DNA from: an uncultured Pseudoflavonifractor sp.
Lineage (GTDB): Bacteria; Bacillota; Clostridia; Oscillospirales; Oscillospiraceae
Length of the DNA stretch: 64,000 bases
Assembly (NCBI GenBank): GCA_947425785.1
Contig: CANEAY010000010.1
Coordinates: 1-64,000 of the forward strand
Direction: 5' to 3'
Both the position numbers and the translations under genes were made by a program. Each line of letters opens with the position of its first letter. Within the stretch, counting starts at the first letter, position 1. Shown here in pieces: positions 25,234 through 33,725 of the stretch. The notes under the pieces are model-generated. The model saw nothing but the letters and a program-made list of their open reading frames with translations. It was not told where the DNA came from and searched no databases.

Positions 25234-25490
25234 AAAAGATGACCCTGAAAAAGAGCCTGAAATTGCAGATCGTCAGTATCCTGGTGATGCTGGTGCCCTT
25301 TATAGAGGGGCGCATCCACAAGGAGCGGGAGACCGTGTGTATGGTGCTCTCCGTCATTGGCCTGCTGTGCTTTATGATCCTGCGGGGCAAGTTCTGGAAC
25401 TGTCCCTACTGCGGGAAGTTCCTGGGGATGCTCTACGAGCCGCTGACCGACTGCCCCAACTGCGGACACGCCATTGGGCCGGAGGATTGA
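25230..25490 (+). CDS. Small membrane protein with C-terminal zinc ribbon
   Basis: 86 aa, starting in an ATGA overlap with smc. Two helices at about 14-27 and 34-52 are followed by a cytosolic or extracellular CPYC(16)CPNC zinc-ribbon signature. I do not recognise a named family. Its coupling to smc and position before ftsY suggest steady co-expression, but no role can be inferred. Confidence 0.8.
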   Translation: MKKMTLKKSLKLQIVSILVMLVPFIEGRIHKERETVCMVLSVIGLLCFMILRGKFWNCPYCGKFLGMLYEPLTDCPNCGHAIGPED

Positions 25491-25491
25491 T

Positions 25492-26391
25492 ATGGGCTTT
25501 TTTGAGAAGATACGCCAGGGCTTGACCCGTACCAAAGAGAATATCGGGCACTCTTTTGACCAGCTCTTCGCCGGAGAGCTGGACGACGACTTTTACGACC
25601 AGCTGGAGGAGACCCTCATCCTCTCCGACATGGGAGTGGACACCGCCCTGGAGGTCAGCGAAAGCCTACGGGCAAGATGTAAGGAGGAGCACATCAAGAC
25701 CGCCGGGGAGGCCAGAGAGCTTTTGAAGGCCATTCTGATGGAGATGCTCCAGGTGGGAGCGCCGGAGCTGGAGCTTTCCAAGGCTCCCGCCGTTGTCCTT
25801 TTCATCGGCGTCAACGGGGTGGGGAAGACCACCACCATCGGCAAGGTGGCCAGTCGGCTCAAGGGAGAGGGGAAGCGGGTGCTGCTGTGCGCCGGGGACA
25901 CCTTCCGGGCCGCCGCTGCCGACCAGCTCACCATCTGGAGCGAGCGGGCGGGGGTGGAGATCGTCAAACAGCACGAGGGAGCCGACCCCGCCGCCGTGGT
26001 CTTTGACGCCCTCTCCGCCGCCAAGGCCCGGCGGGCCGATGTGGTGCTGGTGGATACCGCCGGACGGCTCCACAACAAGCAGAATCTGATGAACGAGCTG
26101 AACAAGATAGCCCGGGTCATCGAGCGGGAGGCCCCCGACGCCAGACGGGAGACCCTGCTGGTGCTGGACGCCACCACCGGGCAGAACGGCCTCATTCAGG
26201 CCAAGCAGTTCATGGAGTCCGCCGGTCTCACCGGCGTTGTCCTCACCAAGCTGGACGGCACCGCCAAGGGCGGCATCGTCATCGCCATCGCCAGGGAGCT
26301 GGGGGTGCCGGTGAAGTTCGTCGGCGTGGGCGAGGGCGTGGACGACCTGATGCCCTTTGAAGCGGAAACCTTTGTAGACGCGCTATTGTAA
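25492..26391 (+). CDS. ftsY: Signal recognition particle receptor FtsY
   Basis: 299 aa from ATG 25492 (MGFFEKIRQGLTRTKENIG), with GGAGG overlapping the previous stop. A short N domain (about 1-85) and a full G domain: G1 GVNGVGKTTTIGKVA, the insertion-box region DTFRAAAADQL, G3 DTAGRLHNKQNLMNEL, G4 TKLDGTAKGG. It lacks the long acidic A domain of Gram-negative FtsY. It receives SRP-ribosome complexes at the membrane. The smc-ftsY order is conserved in Firmicutes. Confidence 0.96.
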   Translation: MGFFEKIRQGLTRTKENIGHSFDQLFAGELDDDFYDQLEETLILSDMGVDTALEVSESLRARCKEEHIKTAGEARELLKAILMEMLQVGAPELELSKAPAVVLFIGVNGVGKTTTIGKVASRLKGEGKRVLLCAGDTFRAAAADQLTIWSERAGVEIVKQHEGADPAAVVFDALSAAKARRADVVLVDTAGRLHNKQNLMNELNKIARVIEREAPDARRETLLVLDATTGQNGLIQAKQFMESAGLTGVVLTKLDGTAKGGIVIAIARELGVPVKFVGVGEGVDDLMPFEAETFVDALL

Positions 26392-26403
26392 GGAGGAACT
26401 GTC

Positions 26404-27120
26404 ATGTCCCGTATCGACGGAAGAAAAAACGATGAACTCCGCCCCATGGAGATCATCCCCCATTTCAGCAAATTTGCCGAGGGCTCCTGCCTCATCAAGT
26501 GCGGCAACACCCAGGTGCTCTGCTGCGCCAGCGTGGAGGAGCGTACCCCGCCCCATGTCCCCGAGGGGGAGGGCTGGGTCACGGCAGAATATTCCATGCT
26601 CCCCCGGGCCAACCGGGAGCGTTCCCGCCGGGACGTGTCCAAGCTGAAGCTGTCCCCACGCTCCGCCGAGATCCAGCGGTTGGTAGGCCGCTCCCTGCGG
26701 GCCTGTGTGGACATGAAGAAGCTGGGGGAGCGGAGCATCACCGTGGACTGCGATGTTTTGCAGGGAGACGGCGGCACCCGCACCGCCAGCGTCACCGGGG
26801 GCTTTGTGGCCCTGTCCCTGGCCCTCTATAAGCTGGTGCAGGACGGCGTGCTGGAGGAGATGCCCCTGGTGGACTGCGTGGCCGCCGTGTCGGCGGGTAT
26901 CGTGGAGGACGAGCTGCTCCTTGACCTGTGCTATGAGGAGGACTCCTCCGCCCAGGTGGATCTGAACTGCGTCATGACCGGGTCGGGCAAGCTGGTGGAG
27001 CTTCAGGGCACCGGCGAGGGCCGGGCCTTCACCATTGAGGAACAGCGGGCCCTGGTAGACCTCTGTGCCAAGGGCATCCGGGAGATCCAGGGCATCCAGA
27101 AAAGCGTGCTTGGAGGCTGA
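26404..27120 (+). CDS. rph: Ribonuclease PH
   Basis: 238 aa; AAGGAGG precedes the ATG. Phosphorolytic 3'-5' exoribonuclease trimming tRNA 3' ends. Family segments present: SRIDGRKNDELRPMEI, RANRERSRRD, RSAEIQRLVGRSLRA, and DVLQGDGGTRTASVTGGFVA (phosphate-binding loop). The full-length, intact active site contrasts with the frameshifted copy in E. coli K-12. First of the rph-rdgB-yhbY-nadD run, a common clostridial order. Confidence 0.96.
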   Translation: MSRIDGRKNDELRPMEIIPHFSKFAEGSCLIKCGNTQVLCCASVEERTPPHVPEGEGWVTAEYSMLPRANRERSRRDVSKLKLSPRSAEIQRLVGRSLRACVDMKKLGERSITVDCDVLQGDGGTRTASVTGGFVALSLALYKLVQDGVLEEMPLVDCVAAVSAGIVEDELLLDLCYEEDSSAQVDLNCVMTGSGKLVELQGTGEGRAFTIEEQRALVDLCAKGIREIQGIQKSVLGG

Positions 27121-27125
27121 AACAC

Positions 27126-27755
27126 ATGAAAATGGTACTGGCGAGCAAAAATGCCCATAAGCTGGTGGAGATGTCCGCCATCCTGTCCCAGCTGGGGATA
27201 GAGGTGGTGCTGGAATCCGACGTGGGCGTGGATGTGGACGTGGAGGAGACCGGGGAGACCTTTGAGGAGAACGCCGAGTTGAAGGCCCGGGCGGTGATGA
27301 AGGCCGCCGGCCTGCCCGCCATCGCCGACGACTCCGGGCTGTGCGTCACCGCCCTGGGAGGCGGGCCGGGGGTCTACTCCGCCCGCTACGGGGGCGAAGG
27401 GCTCACCGATAAAGACCGCTATGAGCTGGTGCTCAGCGGCCTCTCCGGCCAGATCGACCGCAGCGCCAAGTTCGTCTCCGCCATCTGCTGTGTCTTCCCC
27501 AACGGAGACAAGCTCACCGCCCGGGGAGAGTGTCCCGGGCTCATCACCTACGCGCCCAGGGGGAGCGGCACCTTTGGCTACGACCCCATCTTTCTGGTGC
27601 CGGAAAAGAGAAAGACCTTTGCCGAGATGGAGGGGGAGGAGAAGAACGCCATCTCCCACCGGGGCAGGGCCCTGGAGAAGTTCAAGACAGAGCTGGAACA
27701 GTATCTGGCCGCCCAGGGCGGGACGCAGGGAAAGGCGGGAGAAGACAATGGCTGA
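27126..27755 (+). CDS. rdgB: XTP/dITP diphosphatase (HAM1/RdgB family)
   Basis: 209 aa. N-terminal VLASKNAHKLVEMSAIL binds the nucleotide, EETGETFEENAELKARAV carries metal ligands, and ADDSGLCVTALGGGPGVYSARYGG is the family signature. C-terminal SGTFGYDPIFLVPE and ISHRGRALEKF are intact. It removes deaminated purine triphosphates from the nucleotide pool. GGAGG lies within the end of rph; the stop overlaps the yhbY start by 8 nt. Confidence 0.95.
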   Translation: MKMVLASKNAHKLVEMSAILSQLGIEVVLESDVGVDVDVEETGETFEENAELKARAVMKAAGLPAIADDSGLCVTALGGGPGVYSARYGGEGLTDKDRYELVLSGLSGQIDRSAKFVSAICCVFPNGDKLTARGECPGLITYAPRGSGTFGYDPIFLVPEKRKTFAEMEGEEKNAISHRGRALEKFKTELEQYLAAQGGTQGKAGEDNG

Positions 27756-28056
27756 TCTGACAAGCAAACAGAGGGCCCAGCTCCGGGCCCTGGCAAACCC
27801 CCTGGAGCCCATTGTCCACATCGGCAAGGGGAACCTGGGGGACGACCTCATCCGTCAGGCCGACGATGCCCTGGAGGCCCGGGAGCTCATCAAGTGCCGG
27901 GTGCTGGAGACCTCGGAGCTGTCCCCAAGGGAAGCCGCGGACGCTCTGGCCAAGGCTGCCCGGGCGGAAGTGGTGCAGGTCATTGGAACAAAATTCGTTT
28001 TATATCGTCAAAGCCATAAAAAGGATAAGAAGGATCGTATCACTCTGGTGAAGTGA
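27748..28056 (+). CDS. yhbY: YhbY-type CRM-domain RNA-binding protein
   Basis: 102 aa from ATG 27748, a start inside the rdgB 3' end. A single CRM domain: LTSKQRAQLRALANPLEPIV, HIGKGNL, and the C-terminal VVQVIGTKFVLYR. It associates with pre-50S ribosomal subunits in relatives. Sits between rdgB and nadD as in many Firmicutes. Confidence 0.93.
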   Translation: MADLTSKQRAQLRALANPLEPIVHIGKGNLGDDLIRQADDALEARELIKCRVLETSELSPREAADALAKAARAEVVQVIGTKFVLYRQSHKKDKKDRITLVK

Positions 28057-28069
28057 GGGGGGATCGGTT

Positions 28070-29269
28070 GTGAAGCTCGGCATTTATGGCGGGACTTTCG
28101 ACCCGCCCCACGCAGGGCATATGAATGTGATCCGGCAGGCCGTTACCAACCCATATTGGGGTATGGACAAGGTGCTGGTCATTCCGGCGGCCACCCCACC
28201 CCATAAGCTCCTGACCAGGAAAACGACCTCTGCCCAGGATCGGCTGGAAATGACCCGTATTGCGGTGGACGAGCTGGGGCTGGGGGACAAGGTGGTCGTG
28301 GACGACCTGGAGCTTCGCCGGGAAGGAAAGAGCTATACCGCGGACACCCTGCGGGAGTTAAAAAAGCGCTATCCTGACGCGGAGCTGTACTTCCTCATGG
28401 GAACGGATATGTTTATGAGCTTCCACACTTGGCACGAGCCGGAGGTTATCGCGGCTCTGGCGGAGCTGGTGGTGTTTTCCCGCGAAGAGAAGGAAGATAC
28501 GACGGCACAATACCGCCAGGAGAAGCGGTTGGAGAAGGACTATTTTGCCAAGGTAACGCGTCGCTGTACGGATGTGGTGGAGGTCTCCTCCACTCAACTC
28601 CGAAAGGAGCTGGGGGTCTGCTGCCCGGAGGGGCTTTCCCTTCCAGTGTGCGGCTATATCCTCCGCCACGGCCTCTACGGAACAAATGCCGATTTAAAAA
28701 AACTCACCATCGAGGGCCTTCGGGCCTGCTCCCTGTCCATGGTATACGCCAAGCGGCACAAGCACATTTTGGGCGTAGAGGAGACGGCGGTGAAGCTGGC
28801 CTGCATTTGGGGGGCTGACCCAGACCTGGCCCGGAGGGCCGGTATCCTCCACGACTGCACAAAATACCTTTCTCTGGAGGAACACCTGTCCATCTGCGAG
28901 GCGGCGGGCATCGAGCTGGACGAGCTGGAGCGGCAGAGCGAAAAGCTGCTTCACTCCAAGAGCGGGGCCGCCACGGCAAAGTACGTCTATGGCCAGCCGG
29001 AGGAGGTCTATTGGGCCATCTTCTACCACACCACCGGCCGGGCGGATATGACCCTGCTGGAAAAGATCGTCTATTTGGCCGACTATATGGAGCCCAACCG
29101 GGACTTCCCCGGCGTGGAAGAGCTGCGGCGGCTGTGTTACACCGACCTGGACGCCGCGCTGGAGATGGGCCTGCGCATGAGCGTGGACGACCTTACCCAG
29201 CGGGGCGTGCCCATACATAAAAACACCCAAGGGGCTTTGGATCACATATTAGAGCGCCGGAAAGGATAA
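28070..29269 (+). CDS. nadD: Fused NadD (nicotinate-nucleotide adenylyltransferase) and YqeK HD hydrolase
   Basis: 399 aa from GTG 28070. Residues 1-200 are a complete NadD: GIYGGTFDPPHAGH (HxGH-type site) and VSSTQLRKEL (ISSTxIR). Residues about 210-399 are YqeK, an HD-domain diadenosine tetraphosphate hydrolase family, with RHKHILGVEETA, ILHDCTKY, LHSKSGA and LADYMEPNRDFPG. In Bacillus these are two adjacent genes (nadD, yqeK); here one frame covers both with no stop or internal ribosome binding site seen. It links NAD synthesis with dinucleotide turnover. Confidence 0.94.
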   Translation: MKLGIYGGTFDPPHAGHMNVIRQAVTNPYWGMDKVLVIPAATPPHKLLTRKTTSAQDRLEMTRIAVDELGLGDKVVVDDLELRREGKSYTADTLRELKKRYPDAELYFLMGTDMFMSFHTWHEPEVIAALAELVVFSREEKEDTTAQYRQEKRLEKDYFAKVTRRCTDVVEVSSTQLRKELGVCCPEGLSLPVCGYILRHGLYGTNADLKKLTIEGLRACSLSMVYAKRHKHILGVEETAVKLACIWGADPDLARRAGILHDCTKYLSLEEHLSICEAAGIELDELERQSEKLLHSKSGAATAKYVYGQPEEVYWAIFYHTTGRADMTLLEKIVYLADYMEPNRDFPGVEELRRLCYTDLDAALEMGLRMSVDDLTQRGVPIHKNTQGALDHILERRKG

Positions 29270-29277
29270 GTACGCCT

Positions 29278-30909
29278 ATGAGCCAGGAGAAAGAGAAGAA
29301 AGACGGCGTGAGCACTGAGGGCAAGACGCCACGGCAAAAGCCGCAGAACGCGGAAAAAAAGCCGGAGCAGAAGCCCCAGCAGAAAAAGCCGTCTCAACCG
29401 AAAAAGCCTGCGACTGGCGGGAAAAAGCCGGCCTCCGGCAAGTCCAAGCCCCACTATACGGGCAAGGAGCTGATCCTCCGCCGGGTCTATCTGGGCCTTA
29501 CCATCCTCTCCGCCATCATTGTGGCGGTCTATGTGTTCTGGAGCTTCTTTGCCGCGCCGCCGGACGTGGAAAGGCCGGGACACGGCGACCAAGTGGTGAC
29601 CCGGCCCCCCATCACTACCAGCTATATCGACGATGAGACCGGCGAATTGGTGGAGATGGAGATCCCCGGCCTGCCCGCCGACCGGAAGGAGGAGTTCTAC
29701 ACCTTCCTGCTGGTGGGCAAGAGCCAGGAGACAGGCGGCGGGCTTACCGACACCATGATGCTGGTGGCCTACGACGTGCCCAACCAGGCCCTCAGCGTGA
29801 TGAGCCTGCCCCGGGACACCTATGTGCGCTACAACGGCCGGGCTCCCATGCTCAACGCGGTATACAACATGGCGGGGGGAGACAAGGACGGCAAGGGCAT
29901 CGCGGGACTGAAGAAGGCGGTGAAGGATCTCACCGGCATCTACCCCGATTTCCACATCATCCTTCAGTGGGAGGCCTTTGGCGAGCTGGTGGACGCCATC
30001 GGGGGCGTGTACTTTGAGGTGCCCTTCGATATGTACTACAACGACCTTAGCCAGCATTTCAAGATCAACCTGAAAAAGGGCTATCAGCTGTTGGACGGCA
30101 ATGGGGCCATGGGAGTGGTGCGCTGGCGCCACAACAGCGACGACAAGGGGCATATCTCCAGCACCTATGGCTATGCCGAGGGTGACATCGGCCGCATCAA
30201 GACCCAACAGGCCTTTATGAAGGAGGTCATCAAGAAGTGCCTCCAGCCCGACGTGATATTGAAGAGCCTGGGCAGCTATATCGACATTTTCCAGCGCAAT
30301 GTGGAGACCAATCTGGAGGCGGGACACATCGCCTACTTTGTCCAGTCCGCCGTGGGCGGTCTGGATATGGAGAACGTGAAGTTTACCACTCTGCCCAACG
30401 GCAGCGCCGGAAACGGCCACCTGCTCCCCGCGGGACGGCAGATCGTCACTGCGGTCAACGACGGCTTCAACCCCTATAAAGAGGACATCCGCCTGGGCGA
30501 GCTGACCCTGGCCACCATGGACGATGTGCCCCGCACCAGTAAGGAGCCGGAGGAGAGCGAGGAACCCGATGAGACCGATGACCCGGACGAGAGCCCAGAG
30601 CCCGGTGAGACCAGTGAGCCGGGCAGTGAGGACGATCCCCTGCTGCCGCCGGGGGTGACGGCCACACCCAGGCCCAGCCGCCGTCCCACCGAGAGTGGGA
30701 GCCCCACGGAGAGCCCCAAGGCCAGCGGCAGTCCGAAGCCCAGCGGGAGCGCCAGACCTGCGGAGAGTGAAAGCCCCAAGCCCAGTGAGGGCCAGGGCGG
30801 AGAGGAGACGCCCCCTCCCGCAGATACCCCCACACCGGCGGAGCCCACGCCGCCCCCGGCCCCCACGCCGGTGCCGGACGACGAGCCCCTGCTGCCTCCG
30901 GGCGTTTGA
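29278..30909 (+). CDS. LCP (LytR-CpsA-Psr) family wall glycopolymer ligase
   Basis: 543 aa. A basic Lys/Pro/Gln-rich cytosolic head (1-60), one membrane helix (about 70-92), and the LCP domain (about 135-385) with the phosphopolyprenol-binding arginine regions TDTMMLVAYD, SLPRDTYVRYNG, KLNAVY-like MLNAVYNMAGG and GAMGVVRWRHNSDD. The last 125 residues are a low-complexity Pro/Ser/Glu tail with PLLPPGV near 453 and again at the C-terminus, probably spanning the wall. It attaches anionic polymers to peptidoglycan. Confidence 0.93.
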   Translation: MSQEKEKKDGVSTEGKTPRQKPQNAEKKPEQKPQQKKPSQPKKPATGGKKPASGKSKPHYTGKELILRRVYLGLTILSAIIVAVYVFWSFFAAPPDVERPGHGDQVVTRPPITTSYIDDETGELVEMEIPGLPADRKEEFYTFLLVGKSQETGGGLTDTMMLVAYDVPNQALSVMSLPRDTYVRYNGRAPMLNAVYNMAGGDKDGKGIAGLKKAVKDLTGIYPDFHIILQWEAFGELVDAIGGVYFEVPFDMYYNDLSQHFKINLKKGYQLLDGNGAMGVVRWRHNSDDKGHISSTYGYAEGDIGRIKTQQAFMKEVIKKCLQPDVILKSLGSYIDIFQRNVETNLEAGHIAYFVQSAVGGLDMENVKFTTLPNGSAGNGHLLPAGRQIVTAVNDGFNPYKEDIRLGELTLATMDDVPRTSKEPEESEEPDETDDPDESPEPGETSEPGSEDDPLLPPGVTATPRPSRRPTESGSPTESPKASGSPKPSGSARPAESESPKPSEGQGGEETPPPADTPTPAEPTPPPAPTPVPDDEPLLPPGV

Positions 30910-30927
30910 TGAAAGGAGAAGATGGAT

Positions 30928-31293
30928 ATGATGGAACCGAAGGAGATTGCTCTGCTGCTGGCCAAGGCACTGGACAGCAAGAAGGGGTTGGATATCAAAG
31001 TGTTGGAGACTGGGGAGCTGACCACCCTGGCGGACTATTTTGTCCTGTGCTCAGCCACCTCCACCAGCCAGATCAAGGCCCTGGGCGACGCCTGCGAGAA
31101 GGCCATGAAGGAGCAGGCCGGAGAGGATCCCCACCATGTGGAGGGCCACCGGGGCGGCACTTGGGTGCTGCTGGATTTCTCCAGCGTGGTCGTCCACATC
31201 TTCAATGAAGAGGCCCGGGAGTTTTATGACCTGGAGCGGCTGTGGAGCGACGCAAAGAACGTGGACATCAGCGACATTCTGGAGGAAAACTGA
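30928..31293 (+). CDS. rsfS: Ribosomal silencing factor RsfS
   Basis: 121 aa from ATG 30928, nine bases after AAAGGAG; an ATG at 30922 is also in frame but too close to the site. The whole protein is the Iojap/RsfS domain: LDIKVLETGELTTLADYFVL, SATSTSQIKALGD, EGHRGGTWVLLDFSSVVVHI and FYDLERLWSDAK. It binds L14 on the 50S subunit and blocks subunit joining in starvation. Downstream of nadD-yqeK, as in Bacillus, with the LCP gene inserted. Confidence 0.95.
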   Translation: MMEPKEIALLLAKALDSKKGLDIKVLETGELTTLADYFVLCSATSTSQIKALGDACEKAMKEQAGEDPHHVEGHRGGTWVLLDFSSVVVHIFNEEAREFYDLERLWSDAKNVDISDILEEN

Positions 31294-31312
31294 ACCCAGG
31301 CAGAGATACAGT

Positions 31313-31346
31313 AACGGGCCTCCCTCTGTACAGAGGGAGGCCCGTT
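31313..31346 (+). terminator. Terminator of the rph-rsfS operon
   Basis: A perfect 16-bp stem (31313-31328 with 31331-31346) around TA is followed by a run of T. Lies 20 bp after the rsfS stop. Confidence 0.93.
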
Positions 31347-31366
31347 CTTTTTTGCGGCAGGCGGCG

Positions 31367-32236
31367 TCAATCTGCTTTTTCCTCCTGCGGGACGTCTTTT
31401 ACGGAGAAGGGGATGGAGATGCGGGTGATGTAGTTATTCAGGTCTACCTCTACGATCTCGTCGGCCAGGGGTTCCTCGTAGATGTAGTCGCCGATAAGGA
31501 AGCCGTTTCGCCGGGCGTAGTCCATGAGCCTGGGGAAGACCCGGTAGGTGGTGTGGTAATCCCCCTTGTAGTAGCAGATCATATAATTCCCGGCCTCTTT
31601 GATAAAGCCCTCCGACCGGGAGGATTCGGGGGCCAGCTCACAGTAATACCAGCGGCAGTGGGTGCCCTGGGGTTTGCCCTCTATCAGCCAGGAGGCGGGG
31701 AGGATGCCGCCGATGCCCCGGCCCAGGGAGAGGTTGTGTTCCACCCTGTATTGGACGATACTGCCCATGGCGGAGGGCTCTCCCCTGCCGGGCTGGAGGG
31801 TATAGACGTCGGGGCTCAGCTTCAGATATTCTCTGGGGCAGTAGCGGGTGTAGATGATGGACTCCTCGGCGTTGACGGCCTCCCGCACCAAGTCCAGCTT
31901 GCGCAGCATCATGGAGCGCTCATGCTCCAGTCGGGTGATCTGGGCGGTGAGGTTTTCCACGCCGTGCTCAAAGACGCTGCGGAAATAGGCCTTGTTCCGC
32001 ATCAGAACATACTCCTTCAGTTCGGAAAGGGGCATGATCTCCCGCAGGGCCAGGATGGTGTGGAAGGTGTCCACCTGCTCCGGGGCGTAGTAGCGGAAGC
32101 CGTTTTCATCCTTGTAGACCGGGGAGAACAGGCCGATCTTGTCATAGTAGAACAGGGTCTGCTTGTTGACACCGCAGATGGCGGCAAACTGGCCGGAGAC
32201 GATAAGCGCGTTTTTGGAAGGGGGAGAGGGATACAT
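31367..32236 (-). CDS. MerR-family transcriptional activator with GyrI-like effector domain
   Basis: 289 aa from ATG 32236 (MYPSPPSKNALIVSGQFAAI), eight bases after GAGGT; an ATG at 32254 is in frame. The MerR HTH (about 14-82) has CGVNKQTLFYYDKIGLFSPV and NGFRYYAPEQV, a coiled coil follows (about 90-135), and the C-terminal part (about 140-275) resembles the GyrI-like ligand domain of BmrR/BltR. Such proteins activate divergent genes when bound to a small molecule. It faces the alcohol dehydrogenase-desulfidase cluster, whose first promoter has MerR-type spacing. Confidence 0.9.
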   Translation of the reverse strand: MYPSPPSKNALIVSGQFAAICGVNKQTLFYYDKIGLFSPVYKDENGFRYYAPEQVDTFHTILALREIMPLSELKEYVLMRNKAYFRSVFEHGVENLTAQITRLEHERSMMLRKLDLVREAVNAEESIIYTRYCPREYLKLSPDVYTLQPGRGEPSAMGSIVQYRVEHNLSLGRGIGGILPASWLIEGKPQGTHCRWYYCELAPESSRSEGFIKEAGNYMICYYKGDYHTTYRVFPRLMDYARRNGFLIGDYIYEEPLADEIVEVDLNNYITRISIPFSVKDVPQEEKAD

Positions 32237-32280
32237 GGCAGATACCTCGCTCATTCAAGTGGTCATATCGGGGAATGCGA

Positions 32281-32293
32281 TATAGTTACTATA
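32281..32293. promoter_or_regulatory. 13-bp palindrome upstream of the merR-type gene
   Basis: TATAGTTACTATA is a perfect palindrome with a single central T, 45 bp before the regulator's start codon. It overlaps a possible minus-strand -10 (TATAGT) and could be an autoregulatory site. Confidence 0.4.
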
Positions 32294-32469
32294 CCATAAA
32301 GGGTTTTAAAAAGCACGCATCAGAAAAAGAAAATTTTAGAAAAATGAAAAAATTTTTGTCGAAGTCAGGGGAAAGACCAGGATTTTCCTCTGGAAAGAAA
32401 GAAAACTGTGTAGGGTGCACAAGAAAAAGGCAACCTCTTTGTGCAAAGGGGAAAAGCGAAAAAAGACTC

Positions 32470-32500
32470 TTGACTATATTGTAGCTATATATTTTAGAAT
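32470..32500 (+). promoter_or_regulatory. MerR-type promoter (19-bp spacer) of the cysteine-derivative cluster
   Basis: TTGACT (32470-32475), 19-bp spacer, TAGAAT (32495-32500). The overlong spacer, with a TAGCTA dyad near its middle, is characteristic of promoters that MerR proteins untwist. A 17-bp alternative would give TTTAGA as -10, which is poorer. Confidence 0.6.
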
Positions 32501-32535
32501 CGTTACAGAAATAACAAAGAAAGGTGGTGTTGTCA

Positions 32536-33705
32536 GTGGAGTTTTCTTTGCGTACCAAACTGGTGACCGGCTATGGCTGTCTGGAACAGATCGGCGAGAT
32601 CGTCCAGGGCTTTGGGGTCACGAAGGTGATGCTGTGTACGGACTCCTTTCTGGCAAACACAAAGGCCGCGGCCGACATACAAGATGCGCTGAAGGCGCGG
32701 GGGATCGAGTGTCTGGTCTACACCCAGCTTCAGCCGGAGCCCATTGACGTGGACTGCGACAGGGGCGCCGGTTTCTGCAAGGAGCAGGGGGTAGAGCTCA
32801 TCGTGGCCCTGGGCGGCGGCAGTGTGATGGATCAGTCCAAGGCCATGGCGGCCATCGTAGCCAACGGGAAAAGCTGCCGGGAGCTGGACGACACGGTCAT
32901 CCCCAAGCGGATGCTCCCCCTTATCTGTGTGCCCACCACGGCAGGTACCGGCAGTGAGGTGACCTGCGTGGCGGTCATCACCAATACGGAAAAGAAGTAT
33001 AAGATGACCATTATGGACGTAGACAGTCTCTCCCCCGATGTGGCGGTGTGCGACCCGGCGCTCCTGACGACCCTCCCCAAGAAGCTCATCGCCTCCTGCG
33101 GCGTGGACGCCCTGACCCACGCCATCGAGGCCTATACCGCGGCGGACGGGGTGAACAACCCCATCTCCGACGCCCTGGCCCTTCAGGCTATGAGGATGAT
33201 CGGCGAGAACCTGAAGAGGTGCTGGGAGGAGCCGGAGAACCGGGAGGCCCAGAGCGCCATGATGCTGGCCAGCACCATGGCGGGGGCGGCCTTCATCAAC
33301 GCGGATGTGGGGGCGGTACACGCCATTGCCGAGACGGTGGGCGTGGCCTACCACATCCCCCACGGAGTGGCGAACTCCCTGTTCCTGCCCTATGTGATGG
33401 AGTTCAACCGTACCGGGAACGAGGGCTATTACGCCAGGATCGCCCGGCAGCTGGGTGTGGCCCAGCCGGGGGCGGGGGATGAGGAGAACGGAAAGCGGGC
33501 CATCCGCTTTGTGGAGCAGCTCATCGACGAGCTGGAGATCCCCGCCTTCTCCGACTTTGAGCAGGCCGATCCAGCGGACTTCCAGGATATGGCCCGGCGG
33601 GCGGCGGAGAACGCCCTGAGCCGGGATAACCGAAAGGAGATTCGCCAGGAGGATTACGTAGAAATTCTGGAAAAAGCATACCAAAAGAAAAAGCTCTATT
33701 TGTAA
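32536..33705 (+). CDS. Iron-containing alcohol dehydrogenase
   Basis: 389 aa from GTG 32536, eight bases after AAAGGTGG; GTG 32524 and TTG 32530 are in frame but overlap the site. NAD(P)-binding ALGGGSVMDQSKAMA, PTTAGTGSEVT, and the four metal ligands D191, H195 (DALTH), H262 (VHAIAE) and H276 (HIPHG). Group III Fe-ADH, full length. Its alcohol/aldehyde cannot be told from the sequence. It leads the cluster with ATC hydrolase-like, transporter, peptidase and cysteine desulfidase genes, so an aldehyde or ketone formed in that pathway is a plausible substrate (inference). Confidence 0.92.
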   Translation: MEFSLRTKLVTGYGCLEQIGEIVQGFGVTKVMLCTDSFLANTKAAADIQDALKARGIECLVYTQLQPEPIDVDCDRGAGFCKEQGVELIVALGGGSVMDQSKAMAAIVANGKSCRELDDTVIPKRMLPLICVPTTAGTGSEVTCVAVITNTEKKYKMTIMDVDSLSPDVAVCDPALLTTLPKKLIASCGVDALTHAIEAYTAADGVNNPISDALALQAMRMIGENLKRCWEEPENREAQSAMMLASTMAGAAFINADVGAVHAIAETVGVAYHIPHGVANSLFLPYVMEFNRTGNEGYYARIARQLGVAQPGAGDEENGKRAIRFVEQLIDELEIPAFSDFEQADPADFQDMARRAAENALSRDNRKEIRQEDYVEILEKAYQKKKLYL

Positions 33706-33725
33706 AGAGAAGGGAGAAGAAAATC

